A stretch of DNA of 64,000 nt from VBDM01 sp964430565 (GCA_964430565.1 CAYSFD010000051.1:370371-434370), one strand, 5' to 3'; numbered from the stretch's first letter, positions 38,523-48,339 are shown. Notes: generated from the sequence alone by a model not told the origin. Program-made: numbers and translations.

Positions 38523-41500
38523 ATGTCGTTGATCCTCAAGCTACGCGGCAGCCGCGCCGTTTCCGCGTTCCGGCTAGAAAAGCTCAACTCCCGCCTCGCA
38601 GCGATCCACGGTTCAGTCCGAGCTACTGCCGCCGAGTACTGGCATTTTGTGGAAACCGCCCGCACGCTCAACGCGCGGGAAAGCGAAGTACTCGAGCGTC
38701 TGCTTCGGTACGGTGAGCCCCAGCCGGCGTGCGAGGGCCGCATGCTGCTCGTCGTGCCGCGTCTGGGTACGATCTCTCCGTGGTCCTCCAAGGCGACCGA
38801 TATCGCGCGCCAATGCGGTCTCGATGCCGCGCGCCGTCTCGAACGGGGAATCACGTGGTGTTTTTCCGGCGACCGCGCGCTCGACGCCCACCGCGCCGCT
38901 ATTTTGCAGCTGATCCACGACCGCATGACCGAAACGGTGCTTGGGTCTCTCGACGAGGCGGACGCGCTGTTCCGCCATCACGAGCCGAAGCCACACGCAG
39001 TCGTGGCGGTGTGCGAGCGCGGGCGCGCGGCGCTGGAGGAAGCGAATAGCGCGCTGGGACTCGCCCTCGCGCCCGACGAGGTCGACTACCTGTTGGAGTA
39101 TTACCGGGCCATAGGTCGCGATCCAACCGATATGGAGCTTACGATGTTCGCCCAGGCGAACTCGGAGCATTGCCGCCACAAGATCTTCAATGCGTCCTGG
39201 ACGATCGACGGCGCTCCCCGCGACGAGACGCTCTTTAGCATGATCAAGAGCACACACGCGCGGAATCCTCGAGGAACCGTCGTCGCCTACGCCGACAATG
39301 CCGCCGTGATGGAAGGACGCTCGGTCTCACGCTTCTACCCGGAATCGGGCGGGCGCTACCGCTACCGGGACGAGTCCACGCACACGCTGATGAAGTGCGA
39401 AACGCACAATCATCCTACCGCCATCTCTCCGTTTCCCGGTGCGGCTACCGGATCGGGCGGTGAGATTCGCGACGAAGCCGCGACAGGTCGGGGCGCGAAG
39501 CCGAAGGCCGGATTGTGCGGTTTCTCGGTTTCGCATCTGCGCATCCCGGGTTTCGAGCAATCGTGGGAGAGGACGTCGGGCAAGCCGGACCGTGTGGCCT
39601 CGGCTCTGCAAATCATGCTCGAGGGCCCGATAGGCGCGGCTTCCTTCAACAACGAATTTGGCCGTCCCAATCTGGCCGGATATTTCCGCGCCTTCGAGAT
39701 GGAAGCCGACGGGGTTTCCCGCGGCTACCACAAGCCGATCATGATTGCCGGGGGTATCGGCAACATCAATGCCGCGCACTCGTTCAAGGGCGAAGTGCTG
39801 CCCGGGGCGCTGCTCATCCAACTCGGCGGTCCCGGAATGCGGATCGGTATGGGCGGTGGCGCCGCATCGAGCTTGAACACCGGGACCAATGCCGAGAACC
39901 TCGACTTCGATTCGGTGCAGCGCGGCAATCCCGAAATGCAGCGGCGCGCTCAGGAGGTCATTGACCGGTGTTGGCAGCTCGGCGCCAGCAATCCGGTGCT
40001 CTCCATCCACGACGTGGGCGCGGGCGGCCTGTCGAATGCGCTGCCGGAACTCGTCCACGCGGCCGGACGGGGAGCAATGATTGACTTGCGCGCGGTGCCC
40101 AACGAGGAGCGCGGCATGGCGCCGCGCGAGGTCTGGTGCAACGAGGCCCAGGAGCGCTTCGTGCTCGCCGTCGGCGCCGAGCGCATAGAGGAGTTCCGGG
40201 CTATCGCCGAGCGTGAGCGCTGCCCGTTCGCCGTGGTCGGCGTGGCGACCGACGACGGGCGCCTCGTCGTCGAGGACCGTCATTTCAACAACAAGCCCGT
40301 CGAGATGGATCTGTCGGTGTTGCTGGGGAAGCCGCCGCGCATGACGCGCGAGGCCCGCCGCCACCGCCCGGACCTTAGTCCGCTCGACCTACAGGACGTG
40401 GCGCTCAAGGAAGCCTGCTTACGGGTGCTGCGGCATCCGGCGGTTGCGCGGAAGAGTTTTCTGGTCAGCATAGGCGATCGCACGGTCGGGGGCCTGTGCT
40501 CGCGCGACCCCTTCGTCGGGCCTTGGCAAACGCCGGTCGCCGACTGTGCCGTGACCTTGATGGGATTCAAGGAGTACAGCGGCGAAGCTTTCGCCATGGG
40601 CGAGCGCTCGCCGCTCGCTCTCATCAGCCCCGAGGCTTCGGGCCGGATGGCGGTGGGCGAATCGCTTACCAATCTTGCCGCGGCAGCGGTTGACGAGCTC
40701 GGCCGCGTGAAACTCTCGGCGAACTGGATGGCCGCAGCGGGCTACGGAAGCGAGGACGCGGCCTTGTTCGACACCGTGCGCGCGGTGGCCGTGGATCTGT
40801 GTGCTGAGCTTGAAATCAGCATTCCGGTGGGCAAGGATTCTCTTTCCATGCGCACCGCCTGGGAGGAGGGCGGAAAGCCAAGGGAAGTCGTAGCTCCTTT
40901 GTCGCTCATCGTGTCGGCGTTCGCTCCCTGCGAGGACGCGCGCGCGACGCTCACGCCGCAGCTCAGGATCGACTGCGGAGAGACCGAACTGATCCTGGTC
41001 GATCTCGGGGGCGGGCGTAACCGCCTGGGCGGTTCGATCCTCGCGCAGGTCTTTGGGCAGTGCGGCGATCAGGCGCCGGATCTGGATGAGCCCAAGCTGC
41101 TCGCCAGTTTTTTCGCCGCAATACAGTCGCTGAACCGCGATCGGCTGATTCTCGCCTATCACGACCGATCGGACGGCGGCCTCTTCGCCACACTGTGCGA
41201 GATGGCCTTCGCCGCGCATGTCGGCGTCACCCTCAATCTGGACATGCTCGCCTACGACGAGGCTGCCCACGACGTGGAGGGAAACGAGCGACGGCCCGAG
41301 CTGATGGGCGGCCGCGACGCCGAGCGCGTGCTCGCCGCGTTGTTCGCGGAGGAGCTCGGGGCGGTGATCCAGATCAGGGTTTCCGACCGCGGCAAGGTGC
41401 TCGAGCGTCTCGCTGGACTGCCAGCGCAGGTGATCGGGAGCCCCAATCCGCGTGATGAGGTGCGCCTGGTGCGCAATGCCAAGCCCGTGTTCCAGGCGTC

Positions 41501-42446
41501 TCGCGTGGAGCTCGAACGGGCCTGGTCTGAAGTGAGCTTCCGAATGCAGCAACTGCGCGACAATCCCGATTGCGCCAGGGAGGAATTCGATCGCATTCTC
41601 GACAACGGCGACCCTGGTTTGTCGGCGTCCGTCACGTTCGATCCAGCCGATGACATCGCAGCGCCGTTCATCGCAAAGGGCGCTCAACCCAAGATCGCGG
41701 TGCTGCGCGAACAAGGCGTCAACGGTCAAGTCGAAATGGCCGCCGCGTTCGATCGCGCCGGCTTCGAAGCGCACGACGTTCACATGAGCGACATCCTCGC
41801 GGGTCGAGTGTCGCTCGCCGATTTTAAGGGCTTCGCGGCGGGCGGCGGCTTTTCCTACGGAGACGTGCTCGGCGCCGGCGCGGGCTGGGCAAAGGCCATC
41901 CTGTTCAATGCCCGCGTGCGGGACGAGTTCAACGCGTTTTTTGCGCGGGGCGACAGCTTCGCGCTCGGCGCCTGCAACGGCTGCCAGATGATGGGGAACC
42001 TGCGCGAGCTGATTCCCGGTGCAGAACACTGGCCGCGCTTCGTAGGAAACCGCTCCGAACAATTCGAGGCGCGCTTCGTCATGGTGGAGGTCGTGCCGAG
42101 CCCATCGTTATTTTTCGAAGGGATGGCGGGCAGCCGCATGGCGATCGCCACCGCGCACGGCGAGGGGCGCGCGCTTTTCGATTCGGCGGAAGCGAAGTCA
42201 CGGGCGATTGTCGCGCTGCGCTTGGTCGACCATCGCGGAGTTCCGACCGAGATCTATCCCTTGAATCCGAACGGGTCGCCCGAGGGCATCACCGGGTTCA
42301 CCACCGCCGACGGACGCTTCACGATCCTGATGCCTCACCCGGAGCGGGTGTTCCGCACGGTGCAACAGTCCTGGCATCCGCAAGGATGGGGCGAAGACAG
42401 CCCCTGGATGCGCATGTTCCGCAATGCGAGGAAATGGGTGGGTTGA
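38523..42446 (+). CDS. purL: Phosphoribosylformylglycinamidine synthase (large form)
   Basis: The 1307-residue protein has the full layout of the gamma-proteobacterial-type large PurL: an N-terminal PurS-like domain (about 1-160), AIRS-type ATP-grasp-like domains with FAQANSEHCRHKIFNA, KCETHNHPTAISPFPGAATGSGGEIRDE and GLCGFSV, a second repeat with YHDRSDGGLFATLCEMAFAAHVG, and a C-terminal glutamine amidotransferase (about 1035-1307; GALACNGCQMMGNL-type nucleophile in LGACNGCQMMGN, and the histidine in MPHPERVF). It uses ATP and glutamine to make FGAM in purine synthesis. TATAAT at 38496-38501 may be its -10 box. Confidence 0.95.
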   Translation: MSLILKLRGSRAVSAFRLEKLNSRLAAIHGSVRATAAEYWHFVETARTLNARESEVLERLLRYGEPQPACEGRMLLVVPRLGTISPWSSKATDIARQCGLDAARRLERGITWCFSGDRALDAHRAAILQLIHDRMTETVLGSLDEADALFRHHEPKPHAVVAVCERGRAALEEANSALGLALAPDEVDYLLEYYRAIGRDPTDMELTMFAQANSEHCRHKIFNASWTIDGAPRDETLFSMIKSTHARNPRGTVVAYADNAAVMEGRSVSRFYPESGGRYRYRDESTHTLMKCETHNHPTAISPFPGAATGSGGEIRDEAATGRGAKPKAGLCGFSVSHLRIPGFEQSWERTSGKPDRVASALQIMLEGPIGAASFNNEFGRPNLAGYFRAFEMEADGVSRGYHKPIMIAGGIGNINAAHSFKGEVLPGALLIQLGGPGMRIGMGGGAASSLNTGTNAENLDFDSVQRGNPEMQRRAQEVIDRCWQLGASNPVLSIHDVGAGGLSNALPELVHAAGRGAMIDLRAVPNEERGMAPREVWCNEAQERFVLAVGAERIEEFRAIAERERCPFAVVGVATDDGRLVVEDRHFNNKPVEMDLSVLLGKPPRMTREARRHRPDLSPLDLQDVALKEACLRVLRHPAVARKSFLVSIGDRTVGGLCSRDPFVGPWQTPVADCAVTLMGFKEYSGEAFAMGERSPLALISPEASGRMAVGESLTNLAAAAVDELGRVKLSANWMAAAGYGSEDAALFDTVRAVAVDLCAELEISIPVGKDSLSMRTAWEEGGKPREVVAPLSLIVSAFAPCEDARATLTPQLRIDCGETELILVDLGGGRNRLGGSILAQVFGQCGDQAPDLDEPKLLASFFAAIQSLNRDRLILAYHDRSDGGLFATLCEMAFAAHVGVTLNLDMLAYDEAAHDVEGNERRPELMGGRDAERVLAALFAEELGAVIQIRVSDRGKVLERLAGLPAQVIGSPNPRDEVRLVRNAKPVFQASRVELERAWSEVSFRMQQLRDNPDCAREEFDRILDNGDPGLSASVTFDPADDIAAPFIAKGAQPKIAVLREQGVNGQVEMAAAFDRAGFEAHDVHMSDILAGRVSLADFKGFAAGGGFSYGDVLGAGAGWAKAILFNARVRDEFNAFFARGDSFALGACNGCQMMGNLRELIPGAEHWPRFVGNRSEQFEARFVMVEVVPSPSLFFEGMAGSRMAIATAHGEGRALFDSAEAKSRAIVALRLVDHRGVPTEIYPLNPNGSPEGITGFTTADGRFTILMPHPERVFRTVQQSWHPQGWGEDSPWMRMFRNARKWVG

Positions 42447-42508
42447 CCCCTTGGTGCTCCCGTTGCATGATTCGCCGTAACCATCACTGAACTCGAGGCG
42501 TTTGATTC

Positions 42509-43618
42509 GTGTCGTCAATAGACCTCATCAAACAGCAAAGGCGAACCATCGTCGATCGGCATGTCGAAGCCGATAACGTCAGGGCCTTTGCGCAAGTTCT
42601 TAACACGTTGGCGCCGCTTTGCGCCCTTTGGTACGTCGCCGTGCTGAGTACCGACGTGTCCTACTGGCTAACCGCCGGCGTGACGTTGTTGATGAGTCTG
42701 TTCCTGCTGCGTGCCTTTGTGATGATGCACGACTGCGGTCACGGGAGCTTGTTTCGCACCGGTTGGCTCAACAGGACGTTCGGATTTATCTTTGGGGTGG
42801 TGTCGGGTATGCCGCAGTATGTCTGGTCGCAACATCATGCTTATCACCATGCGACCAACGGCAACTGGGCAAAATACCGTGGGCCCCTGGCCATTGTGAC
42901 CGTTGATGAATATGCCGCCATGACCGACCGACAACAGCGCAAGTATCAACGTGTGCGCAGTATCTGGTTAGGCCCGGTTGCCGGATTCTTGTACATAGTT
43001 TGGAATCCTCGCTTTACCTGGCTCAAGGGCAGCCTCGGCCTTGTGGCTCATATCCTCAAACGGAAAATCGTTCAGCCCGGTATATCGATCAAAACGCATG
43101 CGGCTGAATTCAAGACGCCCTATTGGACTTCCACTCAAGAATATTGGCATATGTTCTGGAACAATGTGGTGCTGTTGAGCATATGGGTGCTGATGGCCTG
43201 GATCGTCGGACCTGCGCTGTTTTTCGCCGTGTACGTAGTCAGCACGTCGTTGGCCGGAGGAGCGGGGATCGTGCTGTTTACAGTGCAGCACAATTTCGAG
43301 CACTCCTATGCGAGTGGCGACGAGGGCTGGGACTATATAGCCGCGGCGATACTGGGCACCAGTTTTCTGGTCTTGCCGCGCTGGCTAAACTGGTTTACTT
43401 CCAATATTGCATACCATCACGTTCACCACTTGTCCGCGAAGATTCCCAACTACCGCTTGGCGCAATGCCATAACGAGTACCAGAATCTGTTTTCGGACGT
43501 TACCCGCATCGACCTGTCTGGCATTCCCAAAGCGTTAAAGTGCATTCTGTGGGACACCGGCCACCGTCGAATCATTTCGGTGGCCGAGTACCAGCGAAAA
43601 ATAGACAGTTACGCGTAA
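42509..43618 (+). CDS. Membrane fatty acid desaturase
   Basis: The 369-residue membrane protein has all three histidine boxes of acyl-lipid desaturases: HDCGHG (about residue 72), HHAYHHATNG (about 110), and HHVHHLS (about 307), with four to six hydrophobic helices. It is closest in pattern to omega-6/Delta12-type desaturases, placing a double bond in membrane fatty acids. Start is GTG at 42509. The coding sequence looks clearly richer in A and T and uses different codons from its neighbours, which suggests horizontal transfer. The next gene is convergent. Confidence 0.87.
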   Translation: MSSIDLIKQQRRTIVDRHVEADNVRAFAQVLNTLAPLCALWYVAVLSTDVSYWLTAGVTLLMSLFLLRAFVMMHDCGHGSLFRTGWLNRTFGFIFGVVSGMPQYVWSQHHAYHHATNGNWAKYRGPLAIVTVDEYAAMTDRQQRKYQRVRSIWLGPVAGFLYIVWNPRFTWLKGSLGLVAHILKRKIVQPGISIKTHAAEFKTPYWTSTQEYWHMFWNNVVLLSIWVLMAWIVGPALFFAVYVVSTSLAGGAGIVLFTVQHNFEHSYASGDEGWDYIAAAILGTSFLVLPRWLNWFTSNIAYHHVHHLSAKIPNYRLAQCHNEYQNLFSDVTRIDLSGIPKALKCILWDTGHRRIISVAEYQRKIDSYA

Positions 43619-43680
43619 GCTTCTCTCCTCTGCTCGCCGAGTCCCGCACCGCAGCGTTCGCCGCGCACGGTTGGCAACAC

Positions 43681-45564
43681 CTACTTAACCACCGAGCCGG
43701 AAGCGGCGGGCTTGGCGCGGTTGAGGAACTTCTGATTGATCGCGACCGCCGCGAGCAGCACGATGCCGATAAGCGAGCTGATCAGCTCGGGCGCGATCAG
43801 CAGCAGCGCTGCGACGAACAGCACGCCGCGCTGCCACATCTTCAGCTCCGCGAGCAGATAGCCGTGCAGGCTGGCGGCGAGCGCCATGACGCCGATCACG
43901 GCGCTGACGAAAGCGAATAGGGACACGTGCCAGGGCCCGATCAGGAGCAGGGCAGGCTCGTAGACGAACATGAATGGCACGATGTAGCCTGCCGCGCCGA
44001 TTCGCATCGCCGCCCAGCCCGCGTCCCACATGTTGGCCTTGGCGAGGCTGGCGGCGGCGAACACCGCGAGCGCGACCGGCGGCGTGATCGCCGAAAGTAT
44101 GGCGAAGTAGAACGCGAACATGTGAGCCGCCGGCGTTACCACCCCGAGCTTGACTATCGCCGGCACCAGCAGCGCGACCATGAGGATGTAGGAGGGCGTC
44201 GTCGGCAGGCCCATGCCGAGGACGATGCCGGCGAGCGCGGTAAGCGCGAGCGCCAGCACCAGCGAGTTCTGCGACAACTCGAGCACCACCTGCGTGAAGA
44301 CGATGCCCATGCCGGTGATGGTGGTGGCGCCGATGATGACGCCTGCGCAGGCGCAGGCGATCGCGACCGAGAGCGTGTTCTTGGCGCCGTCCTCCAGCGC
44401 CTCGAACGCCGTCCGCCAGCTGATGCCCGCGCGCGTCGTCTTGCGCAGCATCGCTACCGGCAGGCAGGTGAGGGTGGCGACCAGGGCGCACAGCGGGGCG
44501 CTGTAGCCCATGACCAGACCGACGAAGACGATCAGGATCGGGATGAACAGATGGCCGCGCTCGGCCATCACCCGCGACAGGCGCGGCAGCTCGGACTTCG
44601 GCACGCCGAGCAGCCCGACGCGCTTGGCTTCGAAGTGCACGGCGAAGAACACCGCGACGTAGTAGAGGATCGCGGGAATCACCGCCCAGAGCGTGACCTG
44701 GAAGTACGACACGGCAAGGAACTCGGCCATAACGAACGCCGCCGCGCCCATCACCGGCGGCATGATCTGGCCGCCGGTCGAGGCGGTGGCTTCGACCGCT
44801 GCGGCGAAGTGCGGTCGGAAACCGGAGCGCTTCATGAGCGGAATGGTCATCGGCCCGTCCACCATCACATTGGCCACGGCGCTGCCCGAAACCGTGCCGA
44901 ACAGGCTCGAGCTGATCACCGAAACCTTGCCGGGGCCGCCCGCCGTGTGGCCGGTGAGCGCGAGCGCGAAGTCCATGAACAGCTGCCCCGTGCCGCTGCG
45001 TTCCATGAAAGCGCCGAACACCACGAACAGCATGACGTACGAAGCCGACACCCCGAGCGTCGCGCCGAAGATGCCTTCGGTGGAAAGGTAGAGCTGCTCG
45101 AGGAGCACCGGGATCGCGACGTTGCTGAAGAACAGCGGATAGGCGAGGAAGGCGAGCGCGGTGATCGGCAGCGCCCAGCCGAGCACGCGGCGCGTGGCTT
45201 CGAGCACCAGAGCGACGGCCAGCAGCGCCTGGATCTGGTCGAGCCCGGTCAACTCGTCGATGTAGATGATGCGTCGGGTGACGTAGTCGATGTTGATCAG
45301 GATGTGCAGGACGAAGCCCCAGCTCCCGGCGATCAGCACCCAGTCGGCGATGCGCCAGGCGATTCCGCCGCCGGGCTTGAGCGGGTACAAGAGGAATATC
45401 AGCGTCATCGCGAAGATCAGGTGAGTGCCGCGGAAGGCGTACACTTCCGGCGGGCCGGCTGCCGCGACGTACATGTGGTACAGCGACATCGCGATCGCGA
45501 TGAGCGCGACCAGCGTCTTGAGGACCCCGCTCTTCGGCGCGGTTGCGGCGACTTCCTCTTCCAA
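43681..45564 (-). CDS. TRAP transporter fused permease (TAXI type, DctQM fusion)
   Basis: The best start is TTG at 45564, because the GGGAGGAG that would otherwise be codons 2-4 of a longer frame is a ribosome binding site five bases before it. The product has about 627 residues: N-terminal four-helix DctQ-like part, then a DctM-like part with GPGKVSVISSSLFGTVSGSAVANVMVDG, GGQIMPPVMGAAAFVMAEFLAVSY, and GMGLPTTPSYILMVALLVPAIVKLGV. Fused permeases of this type pair with TAXI binding proteins, encoded immediately upstream. A terminator-like hairpin sits between the two genes. Confidence 0.9.
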   Translation of the reverse strand: MEEEVAATAPKSGVLKTLVALIAIAMSLYHMYVAAAGPPEVYAFRGTHLIFAMTLIFLLYPLKPGGGIAWRIADWVLIAGSWGFVLHILINIDYVTRRIIYIDELTGLDQIQALLAVALVLEATRRVLGWALPITALAFLAYPLFFSNVAIPVLLEQLYLSTEGIFGATLGVSASYVMLFVVFGAFMERSGTGQLFMDFALALTGHTAGGPGKVSVISSSLFGTVSGSAVANVMVDGPMTIPLMKRSGFRPHFAAAVEATASTGGQIMPPVMGAAAFVMAEFLAVSYFQVTLWAVIPAILYYVAVFFAVHFEAKRVGLLGVPKSELPRLSRVMAERGHLFIPILIVFVGLVMGYSAPLCALVATLTCLPVAMLRKTTRAGISWRTAFEALEDGAKNTLSVAIACACAGVIIGATTITGMGIVFTQVVLELSQNSLVLALALTALAGIVLGMGLPTTPSYILMVALLVPAIVKLGVVTPAAHMFAFYFAILSAITPPVALAVFAAASLAKANMWDAGWAAMRIGAAGYIVPFMFVYEPALLLIGPWHVSLFAFVSAVIGVMALAASLHGYLLAELKMWQRGVLFVAALLLIAPELISSLIGIVLLAAVAINQKFLNRAKPAASGSVVK

Positions 45565-45580
45565 GGCTTCTCCTCCCAAG

Positions 45581-45604
45581 AAAAAGGGCGGCGCCAGGCC
45601 GCCC
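45581..45604 (-). terminator. Rho-independent terminator between the TAXI binding protein and permease genes
   Basis: On the minus strand GGGCGGC CTGGC GCCGCCC forms a perfect seven-pair hairpin followed by TTTTT. It lies between the stop of the binding-protein gene and the ribosome binding site of the permease gene, so it probably reduces permease expression relative to the binding protein by partial termination. Confidence 0.75.
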
Positions 45605-45625
45605 TTCTCTTTCCCTAGGCGCCCG

Positions 45626-46564
45626 CTAGATTGCGCCGGCTTCCTTGTAGAACTTCGCCGCTCCCTTGTGCAACGGCACGCCGATGTCGAGCGCCATGTC
45701 CTTCGGTTTGATGCCCTCGATCGATTTCACCACAGCGGACATGCTGTCGACGTTTGCCGCCATGGACTTCACCATCTGATACACGGTGTTTTCAGGAAGA
45801 TCGCAGGCGACGACCACGTGAGTCGAATAGCCGATCACCGGTACGTCCTTGTCCTGCTTCGGATAGGTGCCGGCCTTGATCATCAGCTTGTTGTAGCCCG
45901 GGTTCATCTTCTTGAACTCGCCCATCGTCTTATCGTCCACCGGCACGAGCTTGATGTCGCGCGCGCTTGCCAGGTCCATGACTGCCGACGCGGGTGCCGT
46001 GGTGCCGAGCGTGAACACCTGCATGTGGCCGTCCTTCATCATGCCGACGGCGTCGGTGTAGCTCTGGAAGGAAATCTTGGAGAGCGACTGGTAATTCATC
46101 CCGTTGAGCTTGAGCACCAGCTCGGTGACCAGCTCCGCGCTATTGCCCTTGGTCTGAGTGACCAGAGCCTTGCCCTTCAAGTCGGCGAACGAGTTTACCT
46201 TCGCGTCGGCGAGAGCGACGACGTGGAAATACTGCGGATAGAGGTTGGCGAGTTGGCAGACCTTGGTCACCTGCTTGGGATACGGCGCCCGCCCCGCAAG
46301 CCCATCCACCGTGGTGCTCGAGTTCCCGAAACCGATGTGGGCTTTGCCTTCGTCAACGCCGCGCACATTGGCGATGCCTGCGCCCGGTGTCTGCGTGATC
46401 TGCAGGCCCGGGACCGCCTTCTCCCACATGCCCTTGAGCGCCCCGCCGAGGGGAATCCAGGAGCCGCCCTGCGGGCCGGTCATGAAGGTCACTTGCTGTG
46501 CTGCGGCGGGGGCAGCGAATAGGGCCGCCGTGGCGGCGGCAAGCAGTGTTTTTGCAAGTTTCAT
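45626..46564 (-). CDS. TAXI-family TRAP periplasmic binding protein
   Basis: From the ATG at 46564 (GAGGAGGATGAA just upstream) the product has 312 residues with a signal peptide (about 1-22, ending APAAAQ). The mature protein opens VTFMTGPQGGSWIPLGGALKGMWE, the hallmark of TAXI binding proteins, then TPGAGIANVRGVDEGKAHIGFGNSST, and LKGKALVTQTKGNSAELVT. Ligands of TAXI systems include glutamate, glutamine and organic acids; here it is undetermined. It is transcribed ahead of the fused permease, separated by a terminator hairpin. Confidence 0.9.
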   Translation of the reverse strand: MKLAKTLLAAATAALFAAPAAAQQVTFMTGPQGGSWIPLGGALKGMWEKAVPGLQITQTPGAGIANVRGVDEGKAHIGFGNSSTTVDGLAGRAPYPKQVTKVCQLANLYPQYFHVVALADAKVNSFADLKGKALVTQTKGNSAELVTELVLKLNGMNYQSLSKISFQSYTDAVGMMKDGHMQVFTLGTTAPASAVMDLASARDIKLVPVDDKTMGEFKKMNPGYNKLMIKAGTYPKQDKDVPVIGYSTHVVVACDLPENTVYQMVKSMAANVDSMSAVVKSIEGIKPKDMALDIGVPLHKGAAKFYKEAGAI

Positions 46565-46626
46565 TTCATCCTCCTCGGGTAACGTGCGGACATTCTTGCG
46601 CTTCACACTCCACGGGTCAATGCCTT

Positions 46627-47430
46627 TTACTCGATCTTTGCCTTTTCGCGCAGCTCGCGCACGAGCTTCTGGACCTCCTGCTCCTGCATCCTCGAGAGCA
46701 TCTGTTGCTTGATCGTGTCGAACGCCGGGAATTGGGTGGAGCGGACGTCATCGAGCTGGATGACGTGCCAGCCGAATTGAGTCTGGACCGGCGTTTCCGT
46801 GTATTTTCCCTTCTCCAGCTTCGCGAGCGCATCGGCGAAAGGCTTCACGAACGTCGTCGGAGGGTTCCAGTCGAGATCGCCGCCCTTTTCCTTCGAGCCG
46901 GGGTCCTTGGATTGCTTTGCGAGTTCCTCGAATTTCGCCCCTTTCTTCAGCTGCGCGACGATTTCGTTGGCCTCGGTATCCTTGTCGACGAGAATATGCC
47001 GGGCTCTGTATTCCTTGTCGCTGCGCGAGGCCTTGAGCTTGTTGTACTCGGCGAGCATCTCTTCGTCCTTGACCGGGTGCTTCTTCAGGTGATCCTGAAC
47101 CAGGGCCTGAACGAGCACCTGTTGGCGCAGCAGTTCGAGCTGCGTTCGCACCTCCGTGTTTTTCCCGAAGCCTCTGCGGTCGGCTTCCTGAGCGACCACT
47201 TCCTGCGTGATCAGGTTGTCGAGAATTCCCTGGCGCGCCTGCTCGCTGTCAGGCTGGCCTTGTGCAGTGCGCTGCTTGACGATGAACTCGACTCTGGACC
47301 TGGGAATGGGTTTGCCATTGACCGTGACCGCTTTTGCGGGACGAGCGCCCTTTTCCGCGGTCTGGGCCCATGCATGGTTCGAAACGCATAGCGAAATTAC
47401 GGCAAGCAGCCGGATGGAATGCGAAAACAT
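46627..47430 (-). CDS. Parvulin-type peptidyl-prolyl isomerase (PpiC/SurA-like)
   Basis: The 267-residue protein has a signal peptide (about 1-22, ending NHAWAQ), a SurA-N-like helical chaperone region (about 45-130) and a single parvulin domain (about 135-240; RARHILVDKDTEANEIVAQLKKGAKFEELAKQSKDPGS, then LDWNPPTTFVKPFADAL and TQFGWHVIQLDDVRS). It likely assists folding of outer-membrane proteins in the periplasm. It follows bolA in the yciB-bolA-parvulin string. Confidence 0.88.
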   Translation of the reverse strand: MFSHSIRLLAVISLCVSNHAWAQTAEKGARPAKAVTVNGKPIPRSRVEFIVKQRTAQGQPDSEQARQGILDNLITQEVVAQEADRRGFGKNTEVRTQLELLRQQVLVQALVQDHLKKHPVKDEEMLAEYNKLKASRSDKEYRARHILVDKDTEANEIVAQLKKGAKFEELAKQSKDPGSKEKGGDLDWNPPTTFVKPFADALAKLEKGKYTETPVQTQFGWHVIQLDDVRSTQFPAFDTIKQQMLSRMQEQEVQKLVRELREKAKIE

Positions 47431-47457
47431 GATGGGTCCTTATCGGGATAAGTGAAG

Positions 47458-47721
47458 TCATAGCTCATTCGGGGCGAAAGCCTGGATTGCAAGCGCGTGA
47501 ATCTCGCGCTGCATCAACGGCCCCAGTGCCGCGTAGATCATCCGGTGACGGGCGAGGGTATCGCGGCCGGCAAACCGGGGAGAAACGATGGTAAGTCGAA
47601 AATGACTGCCGCCCGCGGATGCGCCCGCATGACCGACGTGCCGGCCCGACTCGTCGAGAAGATCGAGGGATTGCGGCTCCAGCTTAGCTAGCCGCTCGCG
47701 GATCGCCGCGGGCAGGTCCAT
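47458..47721 (-). CDS. bolA: BolA-family protein
   Basis: The 87-residue protein matches BolA: AAIRERLAKLEPQSLDLLDESGRHVGHAG, then GGSHFRLTIVSPRFAGRDTLARHRMIYAALGPLMQREIHALAI, with the invariant RHRMIYAAL helix and the conserved HAL histidine near the end used with monothiol glutaredoxins to hold a [2Fe-2S] cluster. It may act in iron-sulfur homeostasis and cell-shape control. It starts 59 bases downstream of yciB and is followed by the parvulin gene. Confidence 0.9.
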   Translation of the reverse strand: MDLPAAIRERLAKLEPQSLDLLDESGRHVGHAGASAGGSHFRLTIVSPRFAGRDTLARHRMIYAALGPLMQREIHALAIQAFAPNEL

Positions 47722-47779
47722 CAGCCGGAGTCCCGGCTGGCCGCACGGCTTCTCGAGCCCGGAAGCGGGAGGCGCAGCG

Positions 47780-48322
47780 TCATCGCGATTCCTTCTTTTC
47801 GTCGATCAGGGGAGCGAGAAACACCGCCTGCGCGACGACGAAGGCGAGCATCAGACCCATGCCGCCGAAGAGCTTGAAATTGACCCAGGCATCCGTGGAG
47901 AAGTTGTATGCGACGTAAAGATTGGCGGCCCCCATGAACGCAAAGAAGGCGGCCCAGCTCCAGGCGAGGCGCGTCCAGGCAACATCGGGCAGACGCACCT
48001 GCTCGCCCAGCAGCGTGCGGATGAGATTCTTGCGAAACAGCAGCTTGGCTCCGGCGATAACGGCGCCGAACAGCCAATACAGCACCGTGGGCTTCCATTT
48101 GATGAAAGTCTCGTCTTGCAGCACGAGGGTTGCTCCGCCGAACACCACGATGATGGCGAGGCTTGCCCACATCATGGTCTCGACCTTGCGACGCCTCAAC
48201 TTGAGCCAGCCGATCTGCAGGAATGTCGCCGCAATCGCGACCGCCGTCGCCACGTAGATATCGGAGAACTTGAAGGCGATGAAAAACAGGATGACCGGGA
48301 AGAGGTCGAAGAGGAGTTTCAC
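47780..48322 (-). CDS. yciB: Inner membrane septation protein A (YciB/IspZ)
   Basis: From the GTG at 48322 the product has 180 residues and five predicted helices. KLLFDLFPVILFFIAFKFSDIYVATAVAIAATFLQIGWL, then VFGGATLVLQDETFIKWKPTVLYWLFGAV and FAFMGAANLYVAYNFSTDAWVNFKLFGGMGLMLAF match YciB. It influences cell division and envelope organisation and is linked with lipid A and peptidoglycan proteins. It lies 17 bases downstream of the methyltransferase gene and upstream of bolA. Confidence 0.9.
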   Translation of the reverse strand: MKLLFDLFPVILFFIAFKFSDIYVATAVAIAATFLQIGWLKLRRRKVETMMWASLAIIVVFGGATLVLQDETFIKWKPTVLYWLFGAVIAGAKLLFRKNLIRTLLGEQVRLPDVAWTRLAWSWAAFFAFMGAANLYVAYNFSTDAWVNFKLFGGMGLMLAFVVAQAVFLAPLIDEKKESR

Positions 48323-48339
48323 CGGTCGGTCCGTTTCAA

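Noticed and set aside
43927..45618. A long open frame antisense to the TRAP permease gene
   Set aside because: Composition is Arg/His/Asp-rich low complexity typical of the complement of membrane-protein codons; no domain.
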